The notes under the pieces are model-generated. The model did not search any database. It was not told where the DNA came from and worked only from the letters and a program-made list of their open reading frames with translations. The position numbers were made by a program, and so were the translations under genes. Below are positions 1 through 11,828 of a DNA stretch of 64,000 nt, one piece after another (the first letter of the stretch is position 1; every line of letters begins with the position of its first letter). Source of the DNA: Takakia lepidozioides (lineage: Eukaryota; Streptophyta; Takakiopsida; Takakiales; Takakiaceae); NCBI GenBank assembly GCA_030704615.1, contig CM060731.1, positions 77,976,756 to 78,040,755 of the forward strand, in the 5' to 3' direction.

Positions 1-417
1 AGGGAGTGGGCCGTAGAGGAGGCACACGAGCCCCAGTTTTTGCTCTACATTAGAGAAGTGAAGGGAGAAGGCGATGGGGAGCCGAGCCCAGATTGGATCA
101 AGGGGATTTTGGAGAAATACCAGGATGTGATGCCGGAGGATTTACCAAGCGGTTTGCCACCGCGAAGAGGAGTTGACCACAAGATTGAGGTGATACCGGG
201 ATCGGAACCGCCTGCCAAGGCGCCCTACCGGTTGAGCCACAGAGAGTTGGTCGAGCTGAAGACTCAGCTCAAAGATCTAATGTCAAAAGAGTACATCCGG
301 CCGAGTAAGTCACCTTACGGAGCCCCGGTGCTATTTGTAGATAAAAAGGATGGGACGCTGCGGATGTGTGTTGATTACAGGGCTCTGAATAAGGTGACTA
401 TCAAAAAACCAGTACCC
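1..417 (+). pseudogene. Ty3/gypsy pol fragment (protease-RT linker and RT N-terminus)
   Basis: An open frame runs from the window edge and encodes the linker before reverse transcriptase plus the first part of RT. Recognisable gypsy motifs are GVDHKIEV, then APYRL, then [21 protein letters not shown] and [16 protein letters not shown]. The similarity ends abruptly at about 417, after IKKPVP; the next bases belong to an unrelated minus-strand frame. The catalytic YxDD segment, RNase H and integrase are absent, so this is a truncated copy. The element's upstream part lies outside the window. It is a different copy from the two gypsy elements further right, with higher GC and less decay. Confidence 0.85.
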
Positions 418-2595
418 TTTGCCAAGGATCAGTGCTCTGAATGTCAAAGTGAAGAAATTCAACCAAGCGCGGGTAAACGGCGGGAGTAACATGCGCTCAA
501 AGTCCTCCTCAGTCAATCCGAACAAGTGCTTTCTTCGCACCCCAAAAATTGGATGTGCCATAGGCATATGTCTAAGGTCTTCAGGCCGTGGGTCATCCAT
601 GAGAATCAGCTGCACAAGTAGAGGCGGCGCATTTTGGTCGCTTGTGGCTTCAATGGCAACAGCAGAGGCGGCTTCTAGAACATGGTTGGCTTCCTCAATA
701 GAAAACTCCATGGAATAATGAAAGGGTACAAATGACCACCGGCGGTCCGCAACGATCCGGTGGAGCTCATTATGCCAATCCAAATGGGGATTAATTTCTC
801 CCACCCTAAGCCGGGGAAGTGTGAGGTCTTCAGCTCCGGGGCGAATTACCGGTGATGGCGATCGCCAAACTGCAAAAAGCGCCGTGCTATGTGAGAGAAA
901 GACAGTCTGCTAGTCCGCAGTCTGTTGGATGACAGGACTTCCCATTGGCATGGGTTGCATGATGGGCTCTTGGAGAGGAGTCTGCAGGATGACAGGCTGC
1001 TTGTTGGGAGTCTGCTCTCTTGGAGTCTGCTGGATGACAGGCTGCTGAACGGGAGTCTGCTGGATGACGGCCTGCTGAATGGGAGTCTGCTGGATGGCAG
1101 ACTCAGCTGTCCCAGACGCATTCCCCCCCGACGCGTCTTCAATATGTAATGCCGCTATAGCAGCAGATGACCCAGGATACTTCAATAATATGTACTCTCG
1201 CACGCGGTCCACTTCCGCACGCACTGCAGTCGCTTGTAAATGAGCATCATTGCTAGGTTTCCGCCAAGCCTGAATGGCCCTACGAATAGAAACACGTTCA
1301 TCCTAGTACACGGCAGAGAACTTCGACATCAGGAATATGGACGTGGACTCTATATTCACCTCATGCAGCGGACTGGACTCACAGACCAGCAGACTGTAAT
1401 GTGTGTACGTAGGGTGGAGGCAACTAGTAGACTATACCAATGGACTGGACCAGCGGACTGACAAACGGTCTCAGTAAGTAATGCAGCGATATAAAACAGA
1501 CTAATTGACGAGCGGACTGAGCCAGCGGACTGAGGAGAGAATGCAGGGGACTGACCAGACTGAATAGGCAACGTGACCCCGATGATGGACTCAAACAACA
1601 CAGAGAACAGACTGGGCAGTCAGACTGACCATTACCTCCTCTACTTCATCATCGTCATCTTCATCTTCAAAGCTGTTCAACCAGTTCTGTTCCGCCTGTC
1701 GGATTAATGTGCGTAGCAGACCTGAATGGGCAACTCTGTAGAAATAACGGAAGAAGTCTGGATCCCCAATTGGTGGGCACTCTGGTGGGAAAAACCCAAA
1801 GTCAACGAGGCGCAATGTGCCAGGGCAGACTGGCCCTTCAGTGCTCTGTTGAGTTTTTGGTTTTGACCCTAAGCCGATGGCATGGGTCGCGATATTTGTG
1901 TGAGTCTGTTGCCGAGTCTGGTCAGGCAAGTCAATGTCCACTGGACTTGTCACCCCTTCCAGGCCCTGAGCAGATTCACTTTCAGTATCAGTACTGATGG
2001 TGTGGGTCTGCCGCCCAGGACGAGGTTCAGTCTGTTGCGTGGATTTTGCCCTTGCCTCGCGAGCAGACCTTGCAGCCTTCTCTTTTTTTTGCCACTCCTT
2101 TTTTTGGGCCCTATCACTCAGTTTACGTTTTCTGGGAGTGTCCAGCGTTCCCTGCACTTGCAAATCCTCCATTGACGGGCCACCACAATGGACGCCATAC
2201 CGTGCGCGCACTTCGTCTAATTCCAAAGTGCGGGGGTCAAGCACTGATCCGCGCAAGCGCATTGTGGCCTCTTTGACAATCGACATTTCTTTCAGTATCG
2301 GCCAAGGCTTGAAATCCCGTGGAATCATTGCAACAGTCTCCTTGCAACCCGTGTCAACACAATGCCGATTTAGTTGGATTTTGTCCTTGATTACTTCTTC
2401 ACAGAAGGGACATAAGAGCTTGTCCTTCTGCCAATTCGAGTTTTTGGGCTTCCGGGCGCGGAGGTCTACAAATGCTTCCACTATTTTATGATCAAACTCG
2501 TCTGATGAGTACCAGTACCTTCGCTCCTTCTTCAGTCTGGTTTGGTGCACAAAATCCAACCAGTCCGCTCCACCTTTTTCACAAGCATCCTCCAT
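418..2595 (-). CDS. Unidentified spliced gene with CxxC/HC zinc-finger-like motif and QQT-rich repeats, truncated at its 3' end
   Basis: I do not recognise this protein. The best exon reads from an ATG at 2595 down to 1636 (320 codons, ending at a GGAG|GTAATG donor). A plausible intron with GTGAGT and TTCATTCTGCAG lies just upstream, so 2595 is the likely start. It contains CPFCEEVI followed by NRHCVDTGC, a possible C2HC finger, then a basic stretch with [15 protein letters not shown] and an acidic tail. Further coding-like frames on the same strand are 1221-910 (repeats of [15 protein letters not shown] type) and 869-418 (HPLHWHNELHR-like start, ending near the gypsy fragment). The splice phases between these three blocks do not all fit, so at least one exon boundary is missing or mutated. 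It could be a host gene or a transposon-borne gene. Confidence 0.4.
900..1625. repeat. Cluster of CAGACTG / CGGACTG short repeats
   Basis: Copies of a short core, CAGACTG or CGGACTG, usually preceded by CAA, CAG or AG, recur every 15-40 bp. Between about 900 and 1110 they lie on the minus strand (AGTCTGCTGGATGACAGG type). Between about 1360 and 1625 they lie on the plus strand (CAGCGGACTG, CCAGACTG). On the minus strand the first block is also translated as QQT-type repeats. Confidence 0.7.
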
Positions 2596-2979
2596 CGCTG
2601 CAGAATGAAACAAAGGTGTAAGGACAATGAGCGACAGAGCGACAGATAGAAGTCCTATGAAAAGACTCACCCTAAGCAAGAAGAAGAGGACACAGAATGG
2701 AATGGAAACACCGCAGCAAGTGAGAACCTCACCGAGCCGATGAACTTCGAGTTGTTACGAAGGCGAGCGTGTTTGCGACGCTTCGCGGCTCACCGCGACT
2801 CTCCACACCTGGGGAAGAACGGTCGTCTTTCGTTACGGTGATGGAAACGCAAAGAGGAAAACAAAGCAGTGCAAAACTGTGCAAAGAAACAGGCGCGAAG
2901 AGAATGGAGAAAGTAGAAGTAGAAGGGGGAAAGCAGGCATGGCACTGCCAACGAGGTGCGATTTCACAGGCGCCAACTA

Positions 2980-3545
2980 TCCGCCGTCATCGCATTGAAT
3001 ACGTTCACCGAACGAACGGATCGTACTAAATTCATCCACGCTCCTCGCAAGTGCAGCAGACTCATTTCCCATCGGGCCGAGAGTCCACCGGACTGCCAGT
3101 CCAGCGGACTATTTGCTTTGCTGAGGCGAAGCGGCTTCATATTGGAGGCACTTCCCTGCCAGCGGAATGAAGACAAAAGAGAGTAAGGGGAGAACAGGAA
3201 AGTCGAACACACCCATTGCGAACAGACTCGCGGCACAACAGATTGATGCATGCACAGTCCAACAGACTGATATCCATAGAGGAGAACTGTCCAGCAGACG
3301 GACGTTTCGCCAGACTGGCGGGAGAATAAGCCAAACAGACTTAATGCAACAGACTTCCGACACAACAGACTGACAAATTCACAAGTGCAACAGACTGCTA
3401 TCCCAACAGACGGACTTCCAGCAGACCGCCTCCAAACTGACTGTTATGCACGCGATAAGGGGAATATCCGGAGCACTGACAAGCCAGCGGACCCACTATG
3501 AACAGACTCGCAACACAACGGACCTCAAACATCCACGCGCATTTG
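2980..3545 (+). repeat. Second cluster of CAACAGACTG-type short repeats
   Basis: The plus strand carries many copies of CAACAGACTG, CCAGCAGACGG, CCAGCGGAC and close variants, densest from 3220 to 3530. No coding frame explains them here. The core is shared with the clusters at 0.9-1.6 kb and 4.3-4.5 kb. Confidence 0.7.
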
Positions 3546-4315
3546 CAGATGCAATTGTCTCAGACATCTCCCGTCGTGGCTCAGACATCTGCATTCAGCA
3601 GGTGCGTGTGGATGTTTGAGGACCTTACGACTGGATGGTGTTCCGTGACAACCCGAATTGTTTTTTTGTGTTGCCATCCCTTATATAATACCATGTGGAT
3701 CCCTCACAAAGCTGGGTTTTTTCAGATTCTCCACCCTTTTCCACAACTTATGCACGACGGATGCAAGCCGCTATACTTGGTCGCATAAACAGTCCTATCG
3801 TCCGATACAAAATCTGCAATACACGCCCCCATGTGCATACGCTTCCACCATTTTCGCGCCCATGTTACCCGTGGGTTCCTTTAACGAACTAAACTTGTGA
3901 AGGCTCTCATGAGGGATGCAGTACGAAGGGGCTAAACGTATCATGACGGATCACAAGCAGAGGACGTTATCGACGACAGATGTCCGCATTTTCCATATTT
4001 ATGACATAGAACCAAACCATAAAACGAAGGTTCCCGAAAGCACAACAAGAAGGCAAAAATAGTGGAAGCATATGCACGATGGTGGCTGTAGTGCCCAGAC
4101 AGTCCTCTCATGTTCAAGCACACGCTTCATCATCATCATGAACATCTCGCGCAAAAGAGGAATAGTCGCGTGCATGGAAACGCCTACCGCAACATCGGAC
4201 AACAAACAGCCGTCAATAGAGAGCGGCCGGGATTTGGTGGGAAGATCATTGCCATTTTCGCAGCCCTAAAAATGGAGGGCTCGGATGGGTTATGGGAATG
4301 GACGGTGGCGATCCT
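3546..4315. other. Non-coding stretch with an imperfect inverted repeat
   Basis: No gene is supported here. Sequence at about 3826-3900 (CATGTGCATACGCTTCCACC) recurs in inverted orientation at about 4015-4085 (GGTGG... GTGGAAGCATATGCAC reading from the other strand), giving a diverged inverted repeat about 150 bp apart. Confidence 0.4.
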
Positions 4316-4505
4316 GCGCCGTCATCGGACTGGATGGCAGGAGACTGGCCAGCAAACTGGCAGGCAGACTGGCGGACTGGCAGATTGCTGGGCAGCGGAC
4401 TGGCCAGCAGCGGACTGACGGACTGGCAGACTGCTGGGCAGTCGACTGGCCAGCAGCAGACTGGCGGACTGGAGGGCAGCGGACTCATGGGCGGGGGACT
4501 AGCCG
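4316..4505 (+). repeat. Third, GC-rich cluster of GGACTGGCAGACTG repeats
   Basis: Tandem and interspersed copies of GCAGCGGACTGG, GGCAGACTGCTGGGCAG and GGCGGACTGG fill this block. It is followed by a short GC-rich tract (CGTGCGGGGCGGGCGGGG) to about 4560. All three reading frames are open, as expected of a repeat of this composition, and I do not call a gene. Confidence 0.7.
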
Positions 4506-5445
4506 TGCGGGGCGGGCGGGGTGCTGCGGAGCCGGGCGTCCGTGCGCGGGGCCCACCGGCCACATCGCGAGTGCCCATTGAAGACCCTATTATCTTAAAA
4601 TGAGAGGCCTTCATCCCCTCTTAATAAATGTTTTTCTAAAAACAATTGCTCTATTTTGTAACCTAAGATTCAATACCTGCAATTATTATTATTATTATTA
4701 TTATTATTTTACTTTATTTTGTAACCTCCTTAAGTGTTTTTTTCCTTGAAATCTGGAAAATAACAGGAGTGGCTACTGAGTTTCGCAAGAAATAGCCATA
4801 TTTTCTGTTCATCCACTGAAATTCGAATGGGATCATCCTCCCTGTACTTTCATCCATGTATATCATCCATATTTGGGAAAATTCATCCATGATTTATATT
4901 TTATTTGGAGAAGTTTGGCTATTTCATCCATCAGAAAACAGCGAATTTATGACAGAATAGCCCAAGCGGAATCTTATTTAAATTAAATATTATGATGAAT
5001 TGTTTTTTTGTATAGAAAATCATATGAATTAGTTTGTAAATGGAGGTAGGTAGGTAGTGTGTGGGGTGGTCGGTAGGTAGTTTTCTAGTTCCCCCGTCGT
5101 CTTCTTGGTGAATGTGGGCAGATGAGCCGCGACATTTCTTGACAAATTCATGGCAGATTTTTAGTTCGAAGATCCTGCCAAGGTGTTGGAGGTGTTTGCT
5201 GGAGGTATTGTCCAGTCTCTGCTCTGTGTTTGTTACCCATGTCAGTTCAGGGATATGCGAACAAGTTTCTCTCCGCAGAGTGAATGCTTGTGTCATCTCT
5301 GTGGTTCCATGCGTTGTATGTTGTGTGGCGATTCTCTGTCTCGTTTGTGTAATGTTCTTCTGTTTGGAGGTGTCTTTCAGTGTACTTGTATAGAGAAAAG
5401 GACCCTAAAGAAGTGGAGCCATCCGACTGAGGTACAGAAGGAGCC
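4506..5445. other. Intergenic and 5' region of the RPAP3-like gene, with an ATT microsatellite
   Basis: An (ATT)n run of about nine units sits at 4681-4708. GGTAGGTAGGTAG-like repeats occur near 5045-5080. No coding segment is seen before the start codon at 5446. The 5' UTR and promoter of the RPAP3-like gene must lie in the right half of this stretch, but I see no clear TATA box. Confidence 0.4.
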
Positions 5446-8400
5446 ATGTCGATCGAGGCACAGAAGCAGATCCGTGAGAACAACTTGGTAGGTGCTTTAC
5501 TTGCCGTCTTCCGTTACAATCGCTATGCCAGCCAGGAGCAGGGATTTGGACACAAAGTGGGCGAAGCAGGCTTCATCCTGGCATGTTCGGTCACTGTTTA
5601 TGGAGTAATGAGGCTCAAGTGATTTGTCGACTATTGTAGTTAGCTATTCATTAGGGTTAGTGTTCATCCGAGCAACTATTGCACAGTGGGTACTGCAGCT
5701 TTTTTTAAGATTGAGCCACTCAGTAAGAATGTTCGTAGATATTTGACTTCTCTTTCTCTTTACAAGGGAGGAGGCTACTGTGACTTCCTCTCCAGCATCT
5801 GGTGAGGAATTAACAATTGAGGATACATGTGCAGGAATTACACGACTTCCTGAAGGATTTGACAGATTGGGAGCATACGGTGAAGGAAAAGGAGAAGAAA
5901 GTGAAAGGCAGTGTTGTGAAGGATAGTGTATGTTCCGCCCTTGATTTCACCCCTTTCTCAGCAATCTCAGAGAGAGAATGAAGGAAAAAAGACAGGAATT
6001 TGAAATGTTCGCCATGGTATGTGACCAAAACGTCTATCAGGTGACAACAATGTCTACTGACGTAACCTGCTGCCCGAAGATGAAGAACCTCGTACAGCCT
6101 AGCATTTCTGGTCTTTGAAATTAAATGCTTCTACCCGTGAACAGACTCTGAAGAAACATGGGAGAGAGAGAGGGGGAGGGAGACAGAAAGAAGAGAGAGA
6201 TTTTATCATTTCTGGGGAAGGCCAAAGGGCTGAGGAACACAAGTAGGACCACAGCTAACAGCAGAGTGCAGAAATCACAGGAACTGCTCAAGAGAGTAAT
6301 CCACTAGATGTCATTTGCTGCAGTCCCCACCTGACTTGAACTGAGCAGAAAAGGGTGGAGGGAAGGGAGGAGAGCACAATGCATCGCACCATTCTGGATA
6401 CCTTACTCCAGTACTGAGGTTCACTTCGTAAGAACACACGTTAGAAGATGTAGTGTGCCTCTGAGCATGGCACATGGTCTGTTGATGGCTGTTTGCAGAA
6501 ATTGCCACCTGTCCGGGGGCAGGCACAGACAACCCTTGACGAAGAAAATGATGAAGAAGAGGAAGGGCCACAGGTGACTTCAAGTGCAGCAAGTCACACA
6601 TACGACTACTCCCATGATAAATGGGATAAGTTTGATGTGGTATGCATTGGCCCCTTCCAGTTTTGGCACTCTGCTTTCTTGGTGGTAGACTTGCTTTTGC
6701 TTTTGAGATTGTCAAAATTGTTTGAAGGAACAGATAGAAGCATGATCATAAGGATGTTGTAACTATTGTGGTCAGGAGTTTGACTGTAATGACTCAAGTT
6801 TCTCTTATGCTTATGTTTTGGCCGTTATGAATTCATCCTGTACTTTCTAAACTTTATAATGTTAAAATAAAAGTGGCTCAGTAAAACATGTACCTGACTA
6901 TGCACATCAGACCACAGTGATGTAATCCTGGCCCATTAACTGGATTCATTGTGTGTTGTGGACATCTCATTCAGTAGGATGCTGCATTAAAAGAGGTGGA
7001 TGAAGAGGTGCCCAAGAAACCTCCGCCCAAAAGAGCTCCATCGACAACCAAAACCAAGTTGACTAGCACCAAGGCAAAGCTTTCAGAGGCTCCTATAAAG
7101 CCCAGTGCCGTGCCTGCCTCACCTTCAACAAGCAACTATGAAGTTGGTGGGGTTCGGGGCAGTGGGTCCGTGGCAAGCATGGACAGTTTGTCCAACGTAT
7201 TTGGCATTGAAGAACCTATCCCTGATGCTATGTCGGAGAAGGACCTTGTACGACCCTCCTTTCTTCTCTTCTGGAGCATGCAGTAGGGAGATCTTGGCCT
7301 AGGAGCGTTCAATATGCCAGGAAAGCTTGATTTTTAGCTTTGCCTTGTATAAATTTAAGCATTCTATCGATTTCAATGCAGTACTGGTGTGTCATGACCA
7401 GGGCAATGACTTTTTCAAAGAAGGAAAGTATGTCCAAGCAATTGATTGCTATTCACGGAGCATTGCGTTGCAACCCACGGCAGTTGCCTTTGCAAACCGG
7501 GCTATGGCTTCAATCAGGATCAGAAGGTGAATCCTACTTTGCCACCATATTAATGGTAACTGTACTTGTTTGAACTCCTTGTCAAGGATCAGAAAAATTA
7601 TGAGTTGTTGGTGGAAGTGTTGTTTTTGCTCAGAGCTCAATGTGCAAGCACTCAAATGGGTCGAGTCATGAAACTGAGCCTTGTGACAAGTTATGAGGGT
7701 TGGGGCCTCAAACTTCCTATGTGGTGTCAGTAGAACCCTGAACATTCACTAACATGGGAAACAAACCAGATATGCAGATGCTGAGCTGGATTGTACGGAA
7801 GCCATTTCTCTGGATGACCGCTATACCAAGGCTTACTCTCGACGTGGCACTGCCCGCAGAGAGCTCAAGAAGTATCTGGCAGCTGTAGATGGTGAGCGAT
7901 TAAATACAAAAATCTAATCGTGACTCTCTTAACTAGAGTTAAGCAAGCAATCAGTAGAACACTGAATGGTAGCGGCATGGATGATGAAGGAAAAGAGAGA
8001 TTGCCTACAAAAATAGGTGCAGCATGGGGCTTCCCTGGAGATCTCTACTCCCAGTACTGTTCTGGCCCAAAAGGCAAGAGTATTGATGTGATATGGTGTA
8101 GTAAGCTTGGTATGATTGCACTACGCCAACCATCACCCTCCCCTGCTATTCATACCTGTTCCTTCCTCCCACCACCCCCTTCTTTCCTTGCCGAACTTTT
8201 TTTCTCAATGCTCTACTACATCACTTAACTTGTGATCAACTATAATTCTCCATCTTGCATAATACAGACTGCTATATTAGATGTCACCACTTTGAGTAAA
8301 TGAGCCAAAGGTCTGAGTAAGTAGGCACAACACTTATGAGGATATGTCTCCACTGGTGTCATTGAATAGTTTGAACATCTCCACAGATCAGGACAGATTT

Positions 8401-11400
8401 TTTCTTCTGCTGTCTTTACCTCTTTTGCACTTGGCCACACCACAGAACAAACTAGACTGAACTCTTGTTGATTCCTGTGAGCAATGTTATGAAAGGCCTT
8501 GCATAGGAAACTTATCCAACTACTGCTATGTCATCCGTGACCAAAGGGAAGTCAGTAGATTGTGCCAATACAGCTTGAGATCAAGTGCTGGATGGCTAGC
8601 GGTAGGGTTGAGAGTGTTGGCAACTTCAAACGCAATTCTTATCACCCATTGTTTGGTTTTGATATCATCTTGTTCTGACTGCATGAGTTTAGAATTGAAA
8701 GAAGGAGGACCTGAATTTCTGTCCTCATCCTATTTCTAACAGGAATGTGACACGTAGATTCCTCACTTTTACCTGTATGGCAGATTTTGAATTTGCATTA
8801 CGCCTGGAGCCTGAGAACAAGGAGTTGAAGAAGCAGTACCTTGAAACGAAGGAGGTCTATGAAAAAGTGAGTTTTCAAGTCAAAACTTTAGTCAAAACTT
8901 GGTTTTTGTTAAGTATGGATTTGTACTTTGTAAGGGGTCTTCCTAAAGTGGACTTGAATTTCGTCCACTGAATTAACTGGCTACTGAAGATTGCCTATCA
9001 TGGAGAGTCTTTTGGCAAATCAATTGCATCTCGCAGCCAAATAGAGTTGACAATGAGTTGTTCTCGTTACATGATCAATCTCTTCCAGGAATATATATCG
9101 CTCAACCCTGCTAGATCAGGTTTGAGATCGAGCGTGGAAGATCAGGCAATATTTTTGTTCTGAACATTTTGATGGGTTGCAGGAAGCAAAGGTGAAGCCG
9201 CCACATAAGAAGGTCCATCTCCTGGTCCAAGAAACCACAGATGCCTTGCCAAAGAGTTCGGAAACCAAGCCACAGAAACCTGCCGTTTATGCAACAACAA
9301 CTACGGCTGATTTGCAGCAAGATGACGCCCAATACAGTACAAAAACTGCAATAGGAAAGTCGCAGGAGTCTGCCACTGCAAGTAAGGCTGCTGTGTCTCC
9401 TATCCACATTCCAAGAACCACAAAGACTTCTTCCCAGAAATCTGCCCTTCCTGCTTCCAGTAAGGGTGCTGTTAGCCTTGCCAAAGGAGTCTCTCAGGCC
9501 ACCTCATCAATCCCTGAGACTACTGCAGCCCTTCAACCTGGAGGGAGTCAATTAACTGCTTCTGATGTTCTACCCAGCCCACCTTCGGACTCAAAAGTCT
9601 CATCTCCCAAAGCACGGGCTAAAGTGGAGGAGTCAACTAAGCAGGTACTGTCCTGCATATTAGCCAGTGTTGTTTTTTCAATAGTTGATGTAAGTCCACT
9701 CGAAGATTGAATGAGTCACTTGAATTAGATCCCCAGGCTTAAATGTTTGTCATCTTCAGCATACCTGGCAGATTGTGCATAACCTTGTTGACACTCGAAG
9801 GTTTGTTGATTGCTGGCCATGTTTATCACTTTCTTCAGTTGTTGCTTGAATTCCCTGGATGAAGGCCCTTTCAGCAGCTGCAGGAAGGTATGGTTGTACA
9901 TCTACTTAAAAGCCAGGGGAAGAAACAATGAAAGACAAACAACTTAATAACGTCTGTGGAAAGGTAAAGACCTATGGGACAAGAGAAAGCAGCATACAAG
10001 AAAGAGAGCGGGGCCCTCAAGAAGCAGCCCAAAAACCAACTATTCATCAAGGGATTTGCCAAGATGTAATGCCTCATACAGATATGCTACCAAGCATTTC
10101 TGATCTGGTAGTGGAACACCTCAGTTATAGATTGGCTGTTTTGGAATAGTCAAAAGTACCTCCCTGGGGATCTCATAGTAGAGAGGGCAGTGAAAGAAGT
10201 GTTCTTCAGTTTCAATCTCCCTTCTGTCATCTCTAGCACAAGCGGGGCACAAGCAGTCGGCATGCTGCAGGGAAAAAGACATTTCCATGGGAAAAGACCA
10301 TATCAACATACCCAAATGTTGCTTTGATATGGTGGGCTTCATGCAATCCGGTCAGTAGCCCATTCAGACAACTTCCTATCAAACATGTCTTGGTGTTGTT
10401 CTCTACTGAACAGAAAATCATGGGGTGGGTAAATACAGGCCAAATATGTGGACAGAGAGGCTGCAGCATCTACACAGGCAGCAGCTGCACGTGCGGCTGA
10501 AAGTGCAAGAGCCGGGCTGGCACGCAATATGGTGGCCCCAAAGACCTCATATGAGTTTGAGACAATGTGGAAAGGCTTTGGTGGTGATCGTCCCTTGCAG
10601 GCCCGCTTGCTAAAGGTCAGCCTCAATTTATCAGCATGATGCTATCCATGTATGTGCAAATTTACGGCTTGTGATCTTGGCTAATGATGTCCTAGGACAT
10701 TGACAACACTCGTTGTATGCACGAAGTGGATTCAGTTACAGCAACTGTAGGTGCGCTGGAGCAAACAAGATCAAATGGGTTGAAATAGTTACATGTCTGC
10801 TGGTTTTTTCACCTCAAACTCAACCTTTTGGTTGTGAATGGCAGGTAATCGACCCATCATCATTGCCCAAAGTGTTCAAGGATTCACTGGGTGCGCCGTT
10901 GCTGATGGACATGATCCAAGCTCTCTCTCTCCTTCTACCGTAAGCATACCTCAGGCCTTGGCTTTCAGTGTTATTTTCTGTGGGATTAGCATTATTCGTA
11001 AAATTTTGTTTCGGCGCTTGTACTGAAAATAATCAAAGAGTTTTTCTGTCATCTTTTTTCTGCTTGGTTAGCAAAAGGGAATTGTTTTCATGCCCAACTC
11101 AGGCAGAAAGATGACAACAGTGTGGCGAGTCTCACTAGGAGTGTACAGGATTCTGAGTCCCTTACTCTGTCTTGATATCTTATGTCGAAGTGCTTTCTGC
11201 TAATTTTGTTTGCATTCCTGCTTGTATTAAGTCTAACTTCCTCAGAGCTATTTAATTTGAAACTATCTTGCAGGGACGATGCTGGTTTAGTGGTTGACAT
11301 ACTCGAGAATTTGACTAGGGTTGGCCGATTTAGCATGACGGTCATGTTTCTCACATCAAAGGATAAAGCTGGTAAGGATAAAGCTGGTAATAAATTGTTT

Positions 11401-11828
11401 CGTGACTTCATGCTCAATGTAAAAGGACTCCTGTTGGATATACTTATTCCACTCAGAACCTGGACCATCTAAATAGTGTGCAACGTAAATTTGGAAATAT
11501 TCACCAGATGCTTTTCAATACATCATTTTGACTTGGTTTTGCTTCATGGTCTCATCAGAAGCTGTTAAAATATGCTTTTTGTATCATATTTAATGCGACT
11601 CATTCTGTGGCCTTTCTCCCTGTGGAATCTCTACTGGGAAGTGGAAAAATGTGGGCTAGGTGCTCACAGCAAGATGGTTTTGGGAAGAGAGGTGCCTATG
11701 ATGACAATATGTGCGGTGTCCTTATGGCAGGGCTGCGTCATCTGTGGGGTGAACTACTTGCAAATGCACAGGTCTCAAGCAAACAGCAAGAACAACTAGA
11801 ATCATTGCATGCCAAATATAGACTGTAA
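5446..11828 (+). CDS. RPAP3: RPAP3-like TPR co-chaperone of HSP90 (R2TP complex subunit), 12 exons, 601 aa
   Basis: Exons, all joined in frame by GT-AG introns: 5446-5487, 5835-5927, 6499-6639, 6978-7247, 7402-7526, 7770-7891, 8784-8866, 9183-9644, 10439-10615, 10845-10939, 11274-11371, 11731-11828. Residues 14-30 carry LHDFLKDLTDWE and residues 80-95 carry YDYSHDKWDKFDV, both typical of the RPAP3 N-terminus. Residues about 180-290 form one TPR domain (GNDFFKEGKYVQAIDCYSRS, then FANRAMASI, then AYSRRGTARRELKKY). Residues about 293-446 are a Ser/Thr/Ala-rich linker. Residues about 480-595 match the RPAP3 C-terminal domain (PKTSYEFETMWKGF, then DPSSLPKVFKDSL). In other species RPAP3 couples HSP90 to RUVBL1/2 and PIH1D1 for assembly of RNA polymerase II, snoRNPs and PIKKs, in cytosol and nucleus. 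The length is close to human RPAP3 (about 665 aa), but only one TPR domain is present, as in plant TPR5 proteins. The start has G at -3. Confidence 0.9.

Noticed and set aside
2595-2679. Hydrophobic N-terminal extension of the minus-strand gene at 2.6 kb (signal-peptide-like)
   Set aside because: The 84 bases are bounded by GTGAGT and TTCATTCTGCAG and are better explained as an intron; the start is placed at 2595.
4316-4603. Long open frames on both strands in the GGACTGG repeats
   Set aside because: All frames are open because the repeat lacks stops; no conserved motif.
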